Shown: one piece after another, positions 51,280 through 60,219 of the stretch
Layout of the letters: every line of letters starts with the position of its first letter
Position numbering within the stretch: position 1 is the stretch's first letter
Source of the DNA: an uncultured Prevotellaceae bacterium
GTDB lineage: Bacteria; Bacteroidota; Bacteroidia; Bacteroidales; Bacteroidaceae
Direction of reading: 5' to 3'
Assembly: GCA_900318815.1 (NCBI GenBank)
Contig: ONMA01000002.1
Location: 62,001-126,000 of the forward strand
DNA: 64,000 bases
The notes under the pieces: model-generated
What the model was told of the DNA's origin: nothing
The model's input: the letters and a program-made list of their open reading frames with translations, nothing else
Databases searched by the model: none
Translations under genes and position numbers: made by a program

Positions 51280-53505
51280 ATGACTCAAAAACCTATGTAT
51301 GCTCGTACACTATATATTCTATTAGTCTCCGTCTTGTTGGCAGCCTGCTCTCAACAAGACCATATTTATAAAATAGGAGTGTCGCAATGCTCCGTCGGCA
51401 TTTGGCGCAGCAAGGTGAACAATGAGATGCTGGCTGCACAACACCTCTTCGACCAGGACGTAGATGTAGATATTGTGGATTGCTACGACCAGTCGGACGA
51501 TCAGATACGGCAGATAGACAGTTTGGTGGCGGCAGGCATCGACCTATTAGTGGTGGCCCCCAACGACTACAAGATAGCGCCAGCGCTGAAGCGTGCCAAG
51601 GACAAGGGCATACCCATCGTACTCTTCGACCGCATGGTGGACAGCGACGATTTTACCGCCTTCATCGGGGGCAGCAATGTGGCTATCGGCGAGTTGGCGG
51701 CTAACTACGCTACGCAGATTGCAGCTGAATCAGAGGGACACAACGTACTGGAGATTGCAGCCCTGCAGAACACCTCGCCAGCACGCGAACGCCATCAGGG
51801 CTTTGAGACCGTTATGAAGCAGCACCCCGAGGTCAACTACCGCTGCATCATAAGCAACTGGGATGACAACGACACGCGCAACATACTGAAAAAGGAAATA
51901 GAAGAAGGCCGCATACCCGATGCCGTGTTCTGCCATAGCGACTTTATGGCACTGGGGGCCCACCATGCAGTGGCCGAGACGGGAATGGAACAGAAAATCA
52001 AGATTATTGGCGTTGACGGACTGCCTAACGAGGGCATAGAATATGTGCAGAAGGGCTGGCTCGCCGGTACCTGCGTCTATCCCACCCACGGCGAGGAAAT
52101 AGTGCGCCTGGCTTTAGACATTCTGAACGGCAAGCCCTACGAGCGCATCAACTACCTGAATATCCTGCTCATAACGCCCCAGAATGCGGGCATGATAGCA
52201 CGCTATGCAAACGAGATGAAGAACCAGAGCGAAGACCTGGTGGTGATACAGGAGAAACTGGACAACTACTTCGGGCTATACCATGTGCAGACAAAGATTA
52301 TATGGGCAAGCGTATTACTCATCGTCCTGCTCGTGGTGGCTGTCGCAGTGACGTGGCTGGCGGTGAAGCAGATACGCACAGCTCACCGCAAGCAGAAAGC
52401 ACTGAACAAGGAGCAGACGCGATTCTACACTAATGCCAGCCATCAGCTGAAGACGCCATTGACACTGATTGCCGGCCCCATCAAGGAACTCATAGAAAAG
52501 GGATCGCTGAAGGGAAAAGACCGGGAACTGTTGGAAATCGTGGGCCGCAATGTGTCGCAGCTGGAGGCGCTGGTAACCGACGTTCTCAGCTTCCGGCGCG
52601 AGGTGCAAAGCACCATCAGCGACACCACGGTTGCGTCTGCCGGTTCTCCCGGCAGAGCCAAAGATATCGTCTTGGAAAACCACTTGGAGATGCTCAACCA
52701 GGACGACACCGACGAACTGCCCAATATTCTCATCGTGGAGGACAACGATGACATGCGCCGATACCTGCGCACCCTGCTTGCCGACCGTTTCTACGTCTTA
52801 GAGGCCAGTGACGGGCAGAGCGGCCTGCGCCTGGCACGCGAGAGCGTGCCCGACCTTGTCGTGAGCGACGTGATGATGCCTGTGATGGACGGCCTTCAGC
52901 TGTGCAAGCAACTCAAGGAAAACTTCATCACCAGCCACATACCCGTCATCTTGCTCACGGCCCGCAGCGAGGAGCGCCAGCAGATGGAGGGCTACGAGAG
53001 CGGTGCCGACGCCTATCTCACCAAACCGTTCAGTGCCGAGGTACTCGTCAGCCGCATTTGCAACCTGCTGGCCTCGCGACGCCAGCTGCGCCAACTGTTC
53101 AACAGCCGGGAAGGTATGGGCCTATCCGCATCTGCTGCCATAAATTCTGCTACCCCCGCCCCGCCCGAGGTGAAGGTCACCACACAGGACAGGCTCTTCA
53201 TAGACCAGCTGAAGGAGGCCGTTATGGGCAATATGGCCAACCCCAACCTGAAAATGGACGAGCTGGGCGAGCAACTGGGCATCAGCCGCGTGCAGCTCTA
53301 CCGCAAGGTGAAGACCCTCACCGGCCTCTCGCCCGTGGAGCTACTCCGACAGATGCGGCTGCAGCGAGCGCTCACCCTGCTCAACAGCACCACCAAGACC
53401 GTGGCAGAGATTGCCTTCGATGTAGGGTTCAATTCGCCCAGCTATTTTTCTAATTGTTTCAAAAAGCAGTTTGGCAAACTGCCCATGGAGATGCGCATGA
53501 AATAG
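51280..53505 (+). CDS. Hybrid two-component-type fructan regulator C lacking the kinase ATP-binding domain
   Basis: 741 aa from 51280. Signal sequence YILLVSVLLAACS (lipobox-like). Periplasmic-binding domain ~28-315 (YKIGVSQCSVGIWRSKVNNE, IDLLVVAPNDYK, VFCHSDFMALGAHHAV, GVDGLPNEGIEYV), then a membrane helix 340-362. The HisKA segment has the phospho-acceptor motif NASHQLKTPLTLI (His388) and runs to about 445. Only ~35 residues then separate it from the receiver (NILIVEDNDDMRRYL from 482; phospho-acceptor Asp530 in SDVMMP; Lys in TKPF). The AraC HTH follows from ~637 (LGEQLGISRVQLYRKVKTLTG). The HATPase_c domain, with its N and G boxes, is absent. A palindromic element (52629-52656) sits at that junction. 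Autophosphorylation is not possible as drawn; signalling may be kinase-independent or use another kinase. Confidence 0.9.
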   Translation: MTQKPMYARTLYILLVSVLLAACSQQDHIYKIGVSQCSVGIWRSKVNNEMLAAQHLFDQDVDVDIVDCYDQSDDQIRQIDSLVAAGIDLLVVAPNDYKIAPALKRAKDKGIPIVLFDRMVDSDDFTAFIGGSNVAIGELAANYATQIAAESEGHNVLEIAALQNTSPARERHQGFETVMKQHPEVNYRCIISNWDDNDTRNILKKEIEEGRIPDAVFCHSDFMALGAHHAVAETGMEQKIKIIGVDGLPNEGIEYVQKGWLAGTCVYPTHGEEIVRLALDILNGKPYERINYLNILLITPQNAGMIARYANEMKNQSEDLVVIQEKLDNYFGLYHVQTKIIWASVLLIVLLVVAVAVTWLAVKQIRTAHRKQKALNKEQTRFYTNASHQLKTPLTLIAGPIKELIEKGSLKGKDRELLEIVGRNVSQLEALVTDVLSFRREVQSTISDTTVASAGSPGRAKDIVLENHLEMLNQDDTDELPNILIVEDNDDMRRYLRTLLADRFYVLEASDGQSGLRLARESVPDLVVSDVMMPVMDGLQLCKQLKENFITSHIPVILLTARSEERQQMEGYESGADAYLTKPFSAEVLVSRICNLLASRRQLRQLFNSREGMGLSASAAINSATPAPPEVKVTTQDRLFIDQLKEAVMGNMANPNLKMDELGEQLGISRVQLYRKVKTLTGLSPVELLRQMRLQRALTLLNSTTKTVAEIAFDVGFNSPSYFSNCFKKQFGKLPMEMRMK
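51331..51360 (+). other. 9-bp hairpin around the lipobox codons of regulator C
   Basis: GTCTTGTTG (51331-51339) and CAACAAGAC (51352-51360) pair perfectly around 12 nt that encode the AACS lipobox. Regulator A has a similar hairpin TTGCCTC/GAGGCAA (32045-32066) at its lipobox. Confidence 0.6.
52629..52656 (+). repeat. In-ORF palindromic element GGTYGC (copy 6) at the kinase-domain deletion
   Basis: GGTTGC at 52629 precedes a perfect 8-bp hairpin TCTGCCGG-TTCTC-CCGGCAGA (52636-52656), encoding VASAGSPGRA (residues ~451-460) between the HisKA segment and the receiver domain. Confidence 0.7.
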
Positions 53506-53651
53506 CAATTATCGTAAACACTATCAGAATTTTGTTACCTTGAAACATTTTTCATAATCGAAGAACGCATAATTACAGGCTTTTGAATATTGAGATGATA
53601 ATTTTGCAACACATTTTTGTGACCAAAGTATTAACTAAAAACGCAAAGCAA
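53506..53651 (+). promoter_or_regulatory. susC C control region
   Basis: CAATTATCGT (53506-53515) is the reverse complement of ACGATAATTG upstream of susC B (42084-42093). TAATTTTG at 53599-53606 is the -7 candidate; no good -33 box was found. The leader AAAGTATTAACTAAAAACGC is shared with susC B. The ATG is at 53652; the frame opens earlier, but only with a TTG. Confidence 0.5.
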
Positions 53652-56600
53652 ATGAAACAAGCAAGACGATTGTTTTTAAGCCTCGTAACTCTGATGCTGT
53701 GTACGCTCGCGTATGCTCAGACAGAGATTACGGGAACGGTGGTCGACGACCTCGGCGAAGGGGTCATCGGAGCCACGGTGAAAGAAAAGGGGACGTCGAA
53801 CGGCACCGTGACCGACTTCGACGGTAATTTCAAGCTGAAGGTGAAGGCCGGCACCATGCTGGTCATTTCCTACATCGGCTTCGACACTCAGGAGGTGCCT
53901 GCCCAGGCCGGCATGAAAGTGCAGATGAAGGACAACGCCAAGGAACTGGCCGAGGTGGTGGTGACTGGCTACCAGACACAGCGCAAGGCCGACCTCACCG
54001 GTTCGGTGGCCGTGGTGCAGACCAAGGAGCTGAAGACCAGCAGCGACACCGACCCCATGCGTGCCCTGCAGGGTAAGGTGCCCGGCATGACCATCACCAG
54101 CAACGGCTCACCCGTGGGCGCAGGTACCGTCCGCATCCGTGGCGGCGGCTCGTTCAACTCCAGCCAGGACCCGCTCTTCATCATCGACGGCGTACCCACG
54201 ACAACCAACCTGAACACGCTGAACATGAACGACATCGAGTCGATGCAGGTACTGAAGGATGCCGCATCGGCCTCTATCTACGGTTCGCGTGCTGCTAACG
54301 GTGTCATCATCATCACCACACGCTCAGGCAAGAAGAGCGAAAAGGTGAAGGTGGACTTCTCGGCCAACCTCACCGCACAGTTCTACAACAAGCAGACCAT
54401 GATGGACCTGGCCAACACGGCCGACTATGCTACTTCGATGGCACAGGCTGCCATGAACGACGGCCTGAACCCCGAGCAGTATGCCAACAACTACGGCCTG
54501 ACGCTCCACGCTGATGCCGGCACACCCATCTCGGCCTTTAACCCCGCGACGGGACAGATGGAGAACTTCATGGTGAACGGTCTCTACGGCGGCTACGTCA
54601 ACTCGAAGAAGACCATGCGCTTCAGCGACACCGACTGGCTCGACGAGATTTCGCGCACGGGTTTCTCGCAGAACTACGACCTCTCTATCTCGGGTGCCAC
54701 CGACAAGTTTACGGCACTGTTCTCAGCCGGCTACAAGAAGAACAACGGTATCCTGAAATATACCGACTTCGAGAGCATGTCGGCACGCATCAACACCAGC
54801 TACAAGGTGAACAAGATAGTGACCGTGGGCGAAAACGCCACCATCACCTACTCGAACCAGGTGGACTGCCAGCCCTTGGAGAACGCCCTGAAGATGTCGC
54901 CCACACTGCCCGTATATGAAGAGGACGGCACTACCTTCTCAGGCCCCGTGGGCGGCATGAGCGACCGCCAGAACCCCCTGCGCGAACTCTACCACAACCG
55001 CGACAACCGCCTGAAGATGTGGCGCATCTTCGGTAACGCATACGTGAACATACAGCCCATCAAGGGCCTGACGCTGCGCTCCAACTTCGGTCTTGACTAC
55101 TGGTCGGAGTTTATCCACAGCGTGACCTATACCTGGCACTCGGACGTGGTGAACAACTCCACGCCATCGGCCAACCTGGGCAACAAGACCTCGACGAAGT
55201 GGACTTGGTCGAACACGGCCAACTACGACTTCAACATCGGTGCCGACCACAACTTCATCGTCCTCGCCGGTATGGAGCTGCACAAGGACGTGGAGGACCG
55301 TGCTTCGGCCTACGCACAGATGTTCGCACTCGAGAACTACGACTACATGTGGCCCGATGCTGCCACCGGCACACAGCGTGCAGGCGGTATTGAGGAGGGC
55401 TACAACCTCGTGTCGTTCTTCGGCAAACTGGACTATAACTGGAAGGAGCTGCTGCTCGCCTCGTTCACCATCCGTCGCGACGGTTCGAGCCGCTTCGGCG
55501 AGAACAACCGCTACGGTACGTTCCCCGCTGCCACGCTGGGCTATCGTATCTCGCAGCAGCTGAACCAAGACTGGATCAACGACCTGAAGCTGCGTGTCTC
55601 TTGGGGTGAGACTGGTAACCAGGCCATCTCCAACTACGCCCGCTACGGCCTCTATGCTGCCACCTACGGCGGCGGACGCAACGAGTCGACGGCCTACGAC
55701 CTGGCACTGCAAGGCAGTGGCATCTTCCCCTCTGGCTTCCGCGCAACACAGGCCCAGAACGACAACCTGAAGTGGGAGACCACCGAGCAGTATAACTTCG
55801 GTCTCGACTTCACCCTCTTCGGCAGCAGTCTCTACGGTACTGTGGATGCCTATATAAAGAATGTGAAGGACATGCTCATCAACCCCGCCTACCTCGGCTC
55901 GATGGGTGAAGGCGGCGCCTCGTGGCTCAACGGCCCGAGCCTGCGCAACTGGGGTATGGAGTTCGCTGTGGGCTACCGGGGCACCACCGACTTCGGCCTG
56001 CGCTACAACGTGAACGGCAACCTCGACTTCTTCCGCCAGCGCGTAACCTACCTGCCCGAGACAACTACTGGCTCCTACGTGCATACGGCCAAGGAGAACC
56101 TCGTGGAGGCCAAGAAGCCTTACGGCTCCATCGTGGGCTATGTGGTCGACGGACTGTTCCAGAACCGTGAGGAGGTGCTGGCCAGCGGACAGGAGAACGC
56201 CCGCGTGGGCGGCCTGAAGTATGCCGACCTCGACGGAAACGGCATCATCAACGAGCAGGACCAGACCTGGATCTTCAACCCCGTGCCCAACTTCTCTTGG
56301 GGCCTGAATTTCGAACTCGGCTACAAGGACTTCGACTTCTCGATGTTCTGGCAGGGCGTGGCCGGACAGGATGTCTATAACGACCAGAAGTTCCAGACCG
56401 ACTTCTACAGCATCACCGACGCAGGCTCGAACAAGGGCAACCGTATGCTCGGTGCCTGGACAACGGCCAACACCGGCAGCGACATTCCCGCTCTGACCAC
56501 CAACAACGTGGGCAACGAGAACCGCACCTCAACCTATTTCGTGGAGAACGGCTCCTACGGCAAGCTGCGCCAGGTGCAGATTGGATACAACCTGCCCGAG

Positions 56601-56765
56601 AAGCTCTTGAAGAAAGTTCACATGAGCAGTGCGCGTGTCTATGTCTCCGGCCACAACCTGCTCACCATCAAGAGCAGCTCGCTCACCTGCAGCGACCCCG
56701 AGAACCCCCGTTGGATGTATCCTAACAGCACCAGCCTCTCATTCGGAATCCAAACAAGTTTTTAA
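53652..56765 (+). CDS. SusC/RagA-family TonB-dependent oligosaccharide transporter (locus C)
   Basis: 1037 aa from the ATG at 53652. Signal peptide ~1-23 (LMLCTLAYAQ), carboxypeptidase-like domain (TEITGTVVDDLGEGVIGATV), TonB-box region (LAEVVVTGYQTQRKADLTGS), and plug (ALQGKVPGMTITSNGSPVG, DPLFIIDGVP, DIESMQVLKDAASASIYGSRAANGVIIITTRSG). The barrel ends SLSFGIQTSF. The first ~90 residues are almost the same as in SusC B, while the barrel loops differ, so the two transporters may accept different fructans (for example inulin-type and levan-type). A GTGAAGAG repeat separates it from susD C. Outer-membrane importer by family; substrate inferred. Confidence 0.95.
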   Translation: MKQARRLFLSLVTLMLCTLAYAQTEITGTVVDDLGEGVIGATVKEKGTSNGTVTDFDGNFKLKVKAGTMLVISYIGFDTQEVPAQAGMKVQMKDNAKELAEVVVTGYQTQRKADLTGSVAVVQTKELKTSSDTDPMRALQGKVPGMTITSNGSPVGAGTVRIRGGGSFNSSQDPLFIIDGVPTTTNLNTLNMNDIESMQVLKDAASASIYGSRAANGVIIITTRSGKKSEKVKVDFSANLTAQFYNKQTMMDLANTADYATSMAQAAMNDGLNPEQYANNYGLTLHADAGTPISAFNPATGQMENFMVNGLYGGYVNSKKTMRFSDTDWLDEISRTGFSQNYDLSISGATDKFTALFSAGYKKNNGILKYTDFESMSARINTSYKVNKIVTVGENATITYSNQVDCQPLENALKMSPTLPVYEEDGTTFSGPVGGMSDRQNPLRELYHNRDNRLKMWRIFGNAYVNIQPIKGLTLRSNFGLDYWSEFIHSVTYTWHSDVVNNSTPSANLGNKTSTKWTWSNTANYDFNIGADHNFIVLAGMELHKDVEDRASAYAQMFALENYDYMWPDAATGTQRAGGIEEGYNLVSFFGKLDYNWKELLLASFTIRRDGSSRFGENNRYGTFPAATLGYRISQQLNQDWINDLKLRVSWGETGNQAISNYARYGLYAATYGGGRNESTAYDLALQGSGIFPSGFRATQAQNDNLKWETTEQYNFGLDFTLFGSSLYGTVDAYIKNVKDMLINPAYLGSMGEGGASWLNGPSLRNWGMEFAVGYRGTTDFGLRYNVNGNLDFFRQRVTYLPETTTGSYVHTAKENLVEAKKPYGSIVGYVVDGLFQNREEVLASGQENARVGGLKYADLDGNGIINEQDQTWIFNPVPNFSWGLNFELGYKDFDFSMFWQGVAGQDVYNDQKFQTDFYSITDAGSNKGNRMLGAWTTANTGSDIPALTTNNVGNENRTSTYFVENGSYGKLRQVQIGYNLPEKLLKKVHMSSARVYVSGHNLLTIKSSSLTCSDPENPRWMYPNSTSLSFGIQTSF

Positions 56766-56804
56766 GTGAAGAGTGAAGAGTGAAAAGTGAAGAATTTGCT
56801 ACCG
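56764..56804 (+). repeat. GTGAAGAGTGAAGAATTTGC repeat between susC C and susD C
   Basis: Tandem GTGAAGA units followed by AATTTGCTACCGC begin at the susC C stop codon. One arm of the 6951-7038 pair; here it stands alone and fills most of the 63-nt gap to susD C. Confidence 0.85.
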
Positions 56805-56828
56805 CACAATAAAGAAAAAACAAAGAAT

Positions 56829-58586
56829 ATGAAACAGAATATCAAAAATATATTTCTCGGTTTCGCAGTAGGTTGCGGCTTCGTCGCAACGGCAGCCCTC
56901 ACAAGCTGCAACGATTTCATCGACGTCGACCCGAAGGGCGTCATCAGCGAAGGCCTCGCAATGAGCCAGCCCGACGAGATGGTCACCGCCGCATACGCCA
57001 AGCTGGGCGACGACTGGTACACCTATCCCTTTAACCTCTGGCCCTACGGCGATGTGTCGTCCGACGATGCCATGAAGGGCGGCTCGGGCACCACCGACAC
57101 CAACTATCACCCCGTTGAGGTGTGGTCTACGCTGACGGCATCGACTCCCGACCACATGGACGAGCTGTGGTATCACTTCTACTGCTCCATCTCACGCTGC
57201 AACCGCGCACTCGTCTCGCTGGCCGAACACGCCAGCACGATGGACGAGCAGACACGCAAGATTCGCGAGGGCGAGGTTCGCTTCCTGCGCGCCCACTTCT
57301 ACTTCAAGCTCGTGCAGCTGTGGAACCAGGTGCCCTGGATTGACGAGGAGGCTTACAAGAACCACACCGAGGAGCAGCGCCCCAACGACGAGTTCACCCA
57401 CGAGGAGCTGATGGAGAAAATCATTGCCGACTTCAAGGCCGCCTATGACGTGCTCCCCACACAGCAACAGGAAGGCGGACGCGCCAACAAGATTGCCGCC
57501 GCAGCCTATCTGGCCAAGTGCTACCTCACCATGGCATGGGGCAATGGCTATGAGGAGGCCACCGGTGTGGGCCACATCAACAAGCAGTACATGCAGGAAG
57601 TGGTGAAGTACACCAACGATGTGAAGAACTCGCAGTATGGCTACTTGGAGGACTTCGGCGACATCTTCCTGCCCGAGTACAAGAACTCGAAGGAGAGCGT
57701 CTTCGCCGTGCAGCACTCCGACTATCAGGACGACAACACGCTCTATGGCCGCGCCAACTGGAGCAACATGCTGAACGGATGCTGGCAGATGTGGTCGTGC
57801 GGATGGGACTTCCACAAGCCCACACAGAACCTCGTCAACGCCTTCAAGACCCGCGACGGACTGCCCATGTTCGACGACTATAACAACACGACCGCCTACC
57901 CCATCAACGGCGTGCCCAACGCCCAGAAATGGGATCCGCGTCTCTTCCATACCGTGGGTATGCCCACCTTCCCCTACAAGTACGAGGCTGAATTCACCAT
58001 GACCAAGGACAACAGCCGCACGCCCAACACCTACGGTTACTATGCCTCGCTGAAGGAGGTGCCTCAGCGCTCAAAGGGCGAGACCTTCGACAACCCCTGG
58101 CAGGCCTTTGCCATGAACGACTACGTGCTGCGCTACACTGACGTGATGCTCATGCGTGCCGAGGCCCTCATCGAGACCGGTTCGCTCGAAGAAGCCCGCA
58201 CCATCATCAACGACATCCGCCAGCGTGCCAAGAACTCGGTGGCCAAGCACATCGCCTACGCTGCCGACCAGTGCGAGATAGCACTCTACCCCGCCACCTA
58301 CTTCTCCACGCAGGAACAGGCCCGGAAGTGCCTGCAGTGGGAACGCCGCCTGGAGATGGCCATGGAGGGAGGCCGATACTTCGACCTGCGCCGCTGGGGC
58401 ATTGCCTCGAAGACGCTCAACGCCTTCTTCGAGAAGGAGAAAGATGTGGTTTATGACGGACAGACCTACGCCCAGTACTACAAGGACGCACACTTCACGC
58501 CCGCCAAGAACGAGTACTTCCCGCTGCCTTACATCCAGCTCTACTACGTGCCCGGACTCTATACCCAGAACAAGGGCTACAATTAA
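56829..58586 (+). CDS. SusD/RagB-family fructan-binding outer-membrane lipoprotein (locus C)
   Basis: 585 aa from the ATG at 56829; the in-frame GTG at 56787 lies inside the repeat and is unlikely. Lipoprotein signal FAVGCGFVATAALTSC, then the SusD fold: MVTAAYAKLGDDWY, YGDVSSDDAMKGG, YCSISRCNRALVSL, EVRFLRAHFYFKLVQLWNQVPWID, NKIAAAAYLAKCYLTMAWG, YVLRYTDVLMRAEALIETG-type block, CLQWERRLEMAMEGGRYFDLRRWG and NEYFPLPYIQL. Works with SusC C to capture fructan oligosaccharides. Its signal region carries a GTTGCG/CGCAAC hairpin (56872-56890). Confidence 0.95.
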   Translation: MKQNIKNIFLGFAVGCGFVATAALTSCNDFIDVDPKGVISEGLAMSQPDEMVTAAYAKLGDDWYTYPFNLWPYGDVSSDDAMKGGSGTTDTNYHPVEVWSTLTASTPDHMDELWYHFYCSISRCNRALVSLAEHASTMDEQTRKIREGEVRFLRAHFYFKLVQLWNQVPWIDEEAYKNHTEEQRPNDEFTHEELMEKIIADFKAAYDVLPTQQQEGGRANKIAAAAYLAKCYLTMAWGNGYEEATGVGHINKQYMQEVVKYTNDVKNSQYGYLEDFGDIFLPEYKNSKESVFAVQHSDYQDDNTLYGRANWSNMLNGCWQMWSCGWDFHKPTQNLVNAFKTRDGLPMFDDYNNTTAYPINGVPNAQKWDPRLFHTVGMPTFPYKYEAEFTMTKDNSRTPNTYGYYASLKEVPQRSKGETFDNPWQAFAMNDYVLRYTDVMLMRAEALIETGSLEEARTIINDIRQRAKNSVAKHIAYAADQCEIALYPATYFSTQEQARKCLQWERRLEMAMEGGRYFDLRRWGIASKTLNAFFEKEKDVVYDGQTYAQYYKDAHFTPAKNEYFPLPYIQLYYVPGLYTQNKGYN

Positions 58587-58626
58587 GGATTATAGTTTGA
58601 AAAATGAAAATTGATAATTGAAGATT

Positions 58627-60144
58627 ATGAAAACCAAGATATTTCAATTCATCCTTGCTTGTACAGTATGCTGCGGAACCACCGCAGTGCTGACAAGCTG
58701 CCAGGACAAGGACATTGAGCGCGAGGCCATGAAACTACAGGCTCCCGACGCCTCACAGATTACCGGCCAGCTCGTCGGCGACGACTACACCTGGACATGG
58801 CCCGCACAGGACGGCGCACAGATGCAAGTGACGACCTATCGCAACGGCACAGTCTCGGGTATCGAGACCGTTAGCGGAAACTCCTTCACTCACAAGAGCG
58901 TACCCACCAACGTACCCTTCGAGTATGTGTTCAAAGTCGCTGCCGACGGCAACATCTCAATGGGTGTGGTCAAGAGCTACACTCGCGAGGGTGCCACAAG
59001 CATCACCGGCGTGCAGATGCGTCAGGTTGACAAGGCAGGCGGCTACGACGCCCTGGTAGAGTGGAACAAGGCTGCTGATGCCGATAACATCAAGCTGACC
59101 GCCACCAACGGCAAGCAGAACATCAATGAGACGCTGCCCGGCTCTGCCACCAGCTTCACCATCCCCAACGTGCAGACGGGCGACATCTGGGACGTTATCC
59201 TCGTGGCTGTGAACGCCAAGGGCACCTCGCTCTCCACCGCTTCTTCGCTGCGCATCGGTAAGACGGCCATAGGTTTCCTCAGCATCTACGACACGCCCGA
59301 GCAGCTCATTGCCGACGGCGACGACGACGAGGCTTCGGCATGGCTCTGGCTCCACGAGAACTATCCCACCGCCCAGTTCGTGCCCTTCAGCACAATTACT
59401 TCGGCCAATGTGATTGATCCGTTCCGCGTGCTCTTCTGGCTGCGCGACCTGGAGGGTGTCTCCGAGGCCGACGTGTGGAACATCCCCGCCGTGGTAGAGG
59501 CTGCCACACCCGTCGTCCGGGAGTGGTATCGTCAGGGCGGCTCGCTGCTCCTCTGGAGCCACGCCACCGTCTACGCCGGTCATCTGGGACGCATCAGTCT
59601 CGACGAGATGAAGAGCAACGACCACGCCTTCGGCTCCGGCATCGGCGGCATCAACAACGACGTGTGGAAGATGGCAGTAGAGCTGAACCCCGACCACAAG
59701 TTCAAGAAAGACCACTCCACCCACCCCATCTACAAGGGCTTGGAGGTGGAGACCACACCCGACACGAAGCTCATTGCCTTCAAGGGCCCGGGCTGGACGG
59801 AGGACCACAACTGCCTGTACTTCAACCTGCCCTCGCTCTGGACCGGCATCGGCAACCAGGAGGAGGCTTGCTACGCACAGTGTACGCAGACCTACGGCAT
59901 CTATCCGCTCGGCACGTGGGACAGCCAGATATGGTGGGTGAGCCAGATGAACGTGTGGGAGGCCCAGCAGGGCAACACCGACTTCAAGGGCACCCTGCTC
60001 TGCATCGGTAACGGCGGCTGCGAGTTCTCCATGAAGAACGCCGACGGCACGCCCGACAAGAGCGCACACCCGAAGAACAACATCTATCAGGACAACGTGC
60101 TCACGCTGGCCAAGAACTCTCTGGAATATCTGAAGACACGCTGA
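58627..60144 (+). CDS. DUF4960-like surface glycan-binding lipoprotein (locus C)
   Basis: 505 aa from the ATG at 58627. Lipoprotein signal FILACTVCCGTTAVLTSC. Residues ~40-225 hold fibronectin-like segments (DDYTWTWPAQDGAQMQVTTYRNG, YDALVEWNKAADADNIKLTA). The C-terminal ~280 residues (FLSIYDTPEQLIADGDDDEASAWLW, VVREWYRQGGSLLLWSHATVYAGHLGRI, GWTEDHNCLYFNLPSLW, PLGTWDSQIWWVSQMNVWE, LAKNSLEYLKTR) are the DUF4960-type module. That part also appears, fused to SusD, in locus A. Probably binds fructan at the surface beside SusD. A terminator (60155-60193) follows. Confidence 0.8.
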   Translation: MKTKIFQFILACTVCCGTTAVLTSCQDKDIEREAMKLQAPDASQITGQLVGDDYTWTWPAQDGAQMQVTTYRNGTVSGIETVSGNSFTHKSVPTNVPFEYVFKVAADGNISMGVVKSYTREGATSITGVQMRQVDKAGGYDALVEWNKAADADNIKLTATNGKQNINETLPGSATSFTIPNVQTGDIWDVILVAVNAKGTSLSTASSLRIGKTAIGFLSIYDTPEQLIADGDDDEASAWLWLHENYPTAQFVPFSTITSANVIDPFRVLFWLRDLEGVSEADVWNIPAVVEAATPVVREWYRQGGSLLLWSHATVYAGHLGRISLDEMKSNDHAFGSGIGGINNDVWKMAVELNPDHKFKKDHSTHPIYKGLEVETTPDTKLIAFKGPGWTEDHNCLYFNLPSLWTGIGNQEEACYAQCTQTYGIYPLGTWDSQIWWVSQMNVWEAQQGNTDFKGTLLCIGNGGCEFSMKNADGTPDKSAHPKNNIYQDNVLTLAKNSLEYLKTR

Positions 60145-60154
60145 TATGACTAAC

Positions 60155-60193
60155 CGCTCCTCTCCCTTCAAAAACGGAGGGGAGCGATTTTTT
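60155..60193 (+). terminator. Intrinsic terminator/attenuator between the DUF4960 and GH32 genes of locus C
   Basis: CGCTCCTCTCC (60155-60165) pairs with GGAGGGGAGCG (60176-60186), 11 bp with one G-T, followed by ATTTTTTCCC. The GH32 ATG is only 27 nt further and no promoter is visible between, so partial read-through would set GH32 expression. Confidence 0.75.
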
Positions 60194-60219
60194 CCCACCC
60201 AAAAGAAAATAAGATTCCC

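Noticed and set aside
56787..56828. GTG start extending susD C into the GTGAAGAG repeat
   Set aside because: The extension is repeat-encoded and precedes a normal lipoprotein signal beginning at the ATG at 56829.
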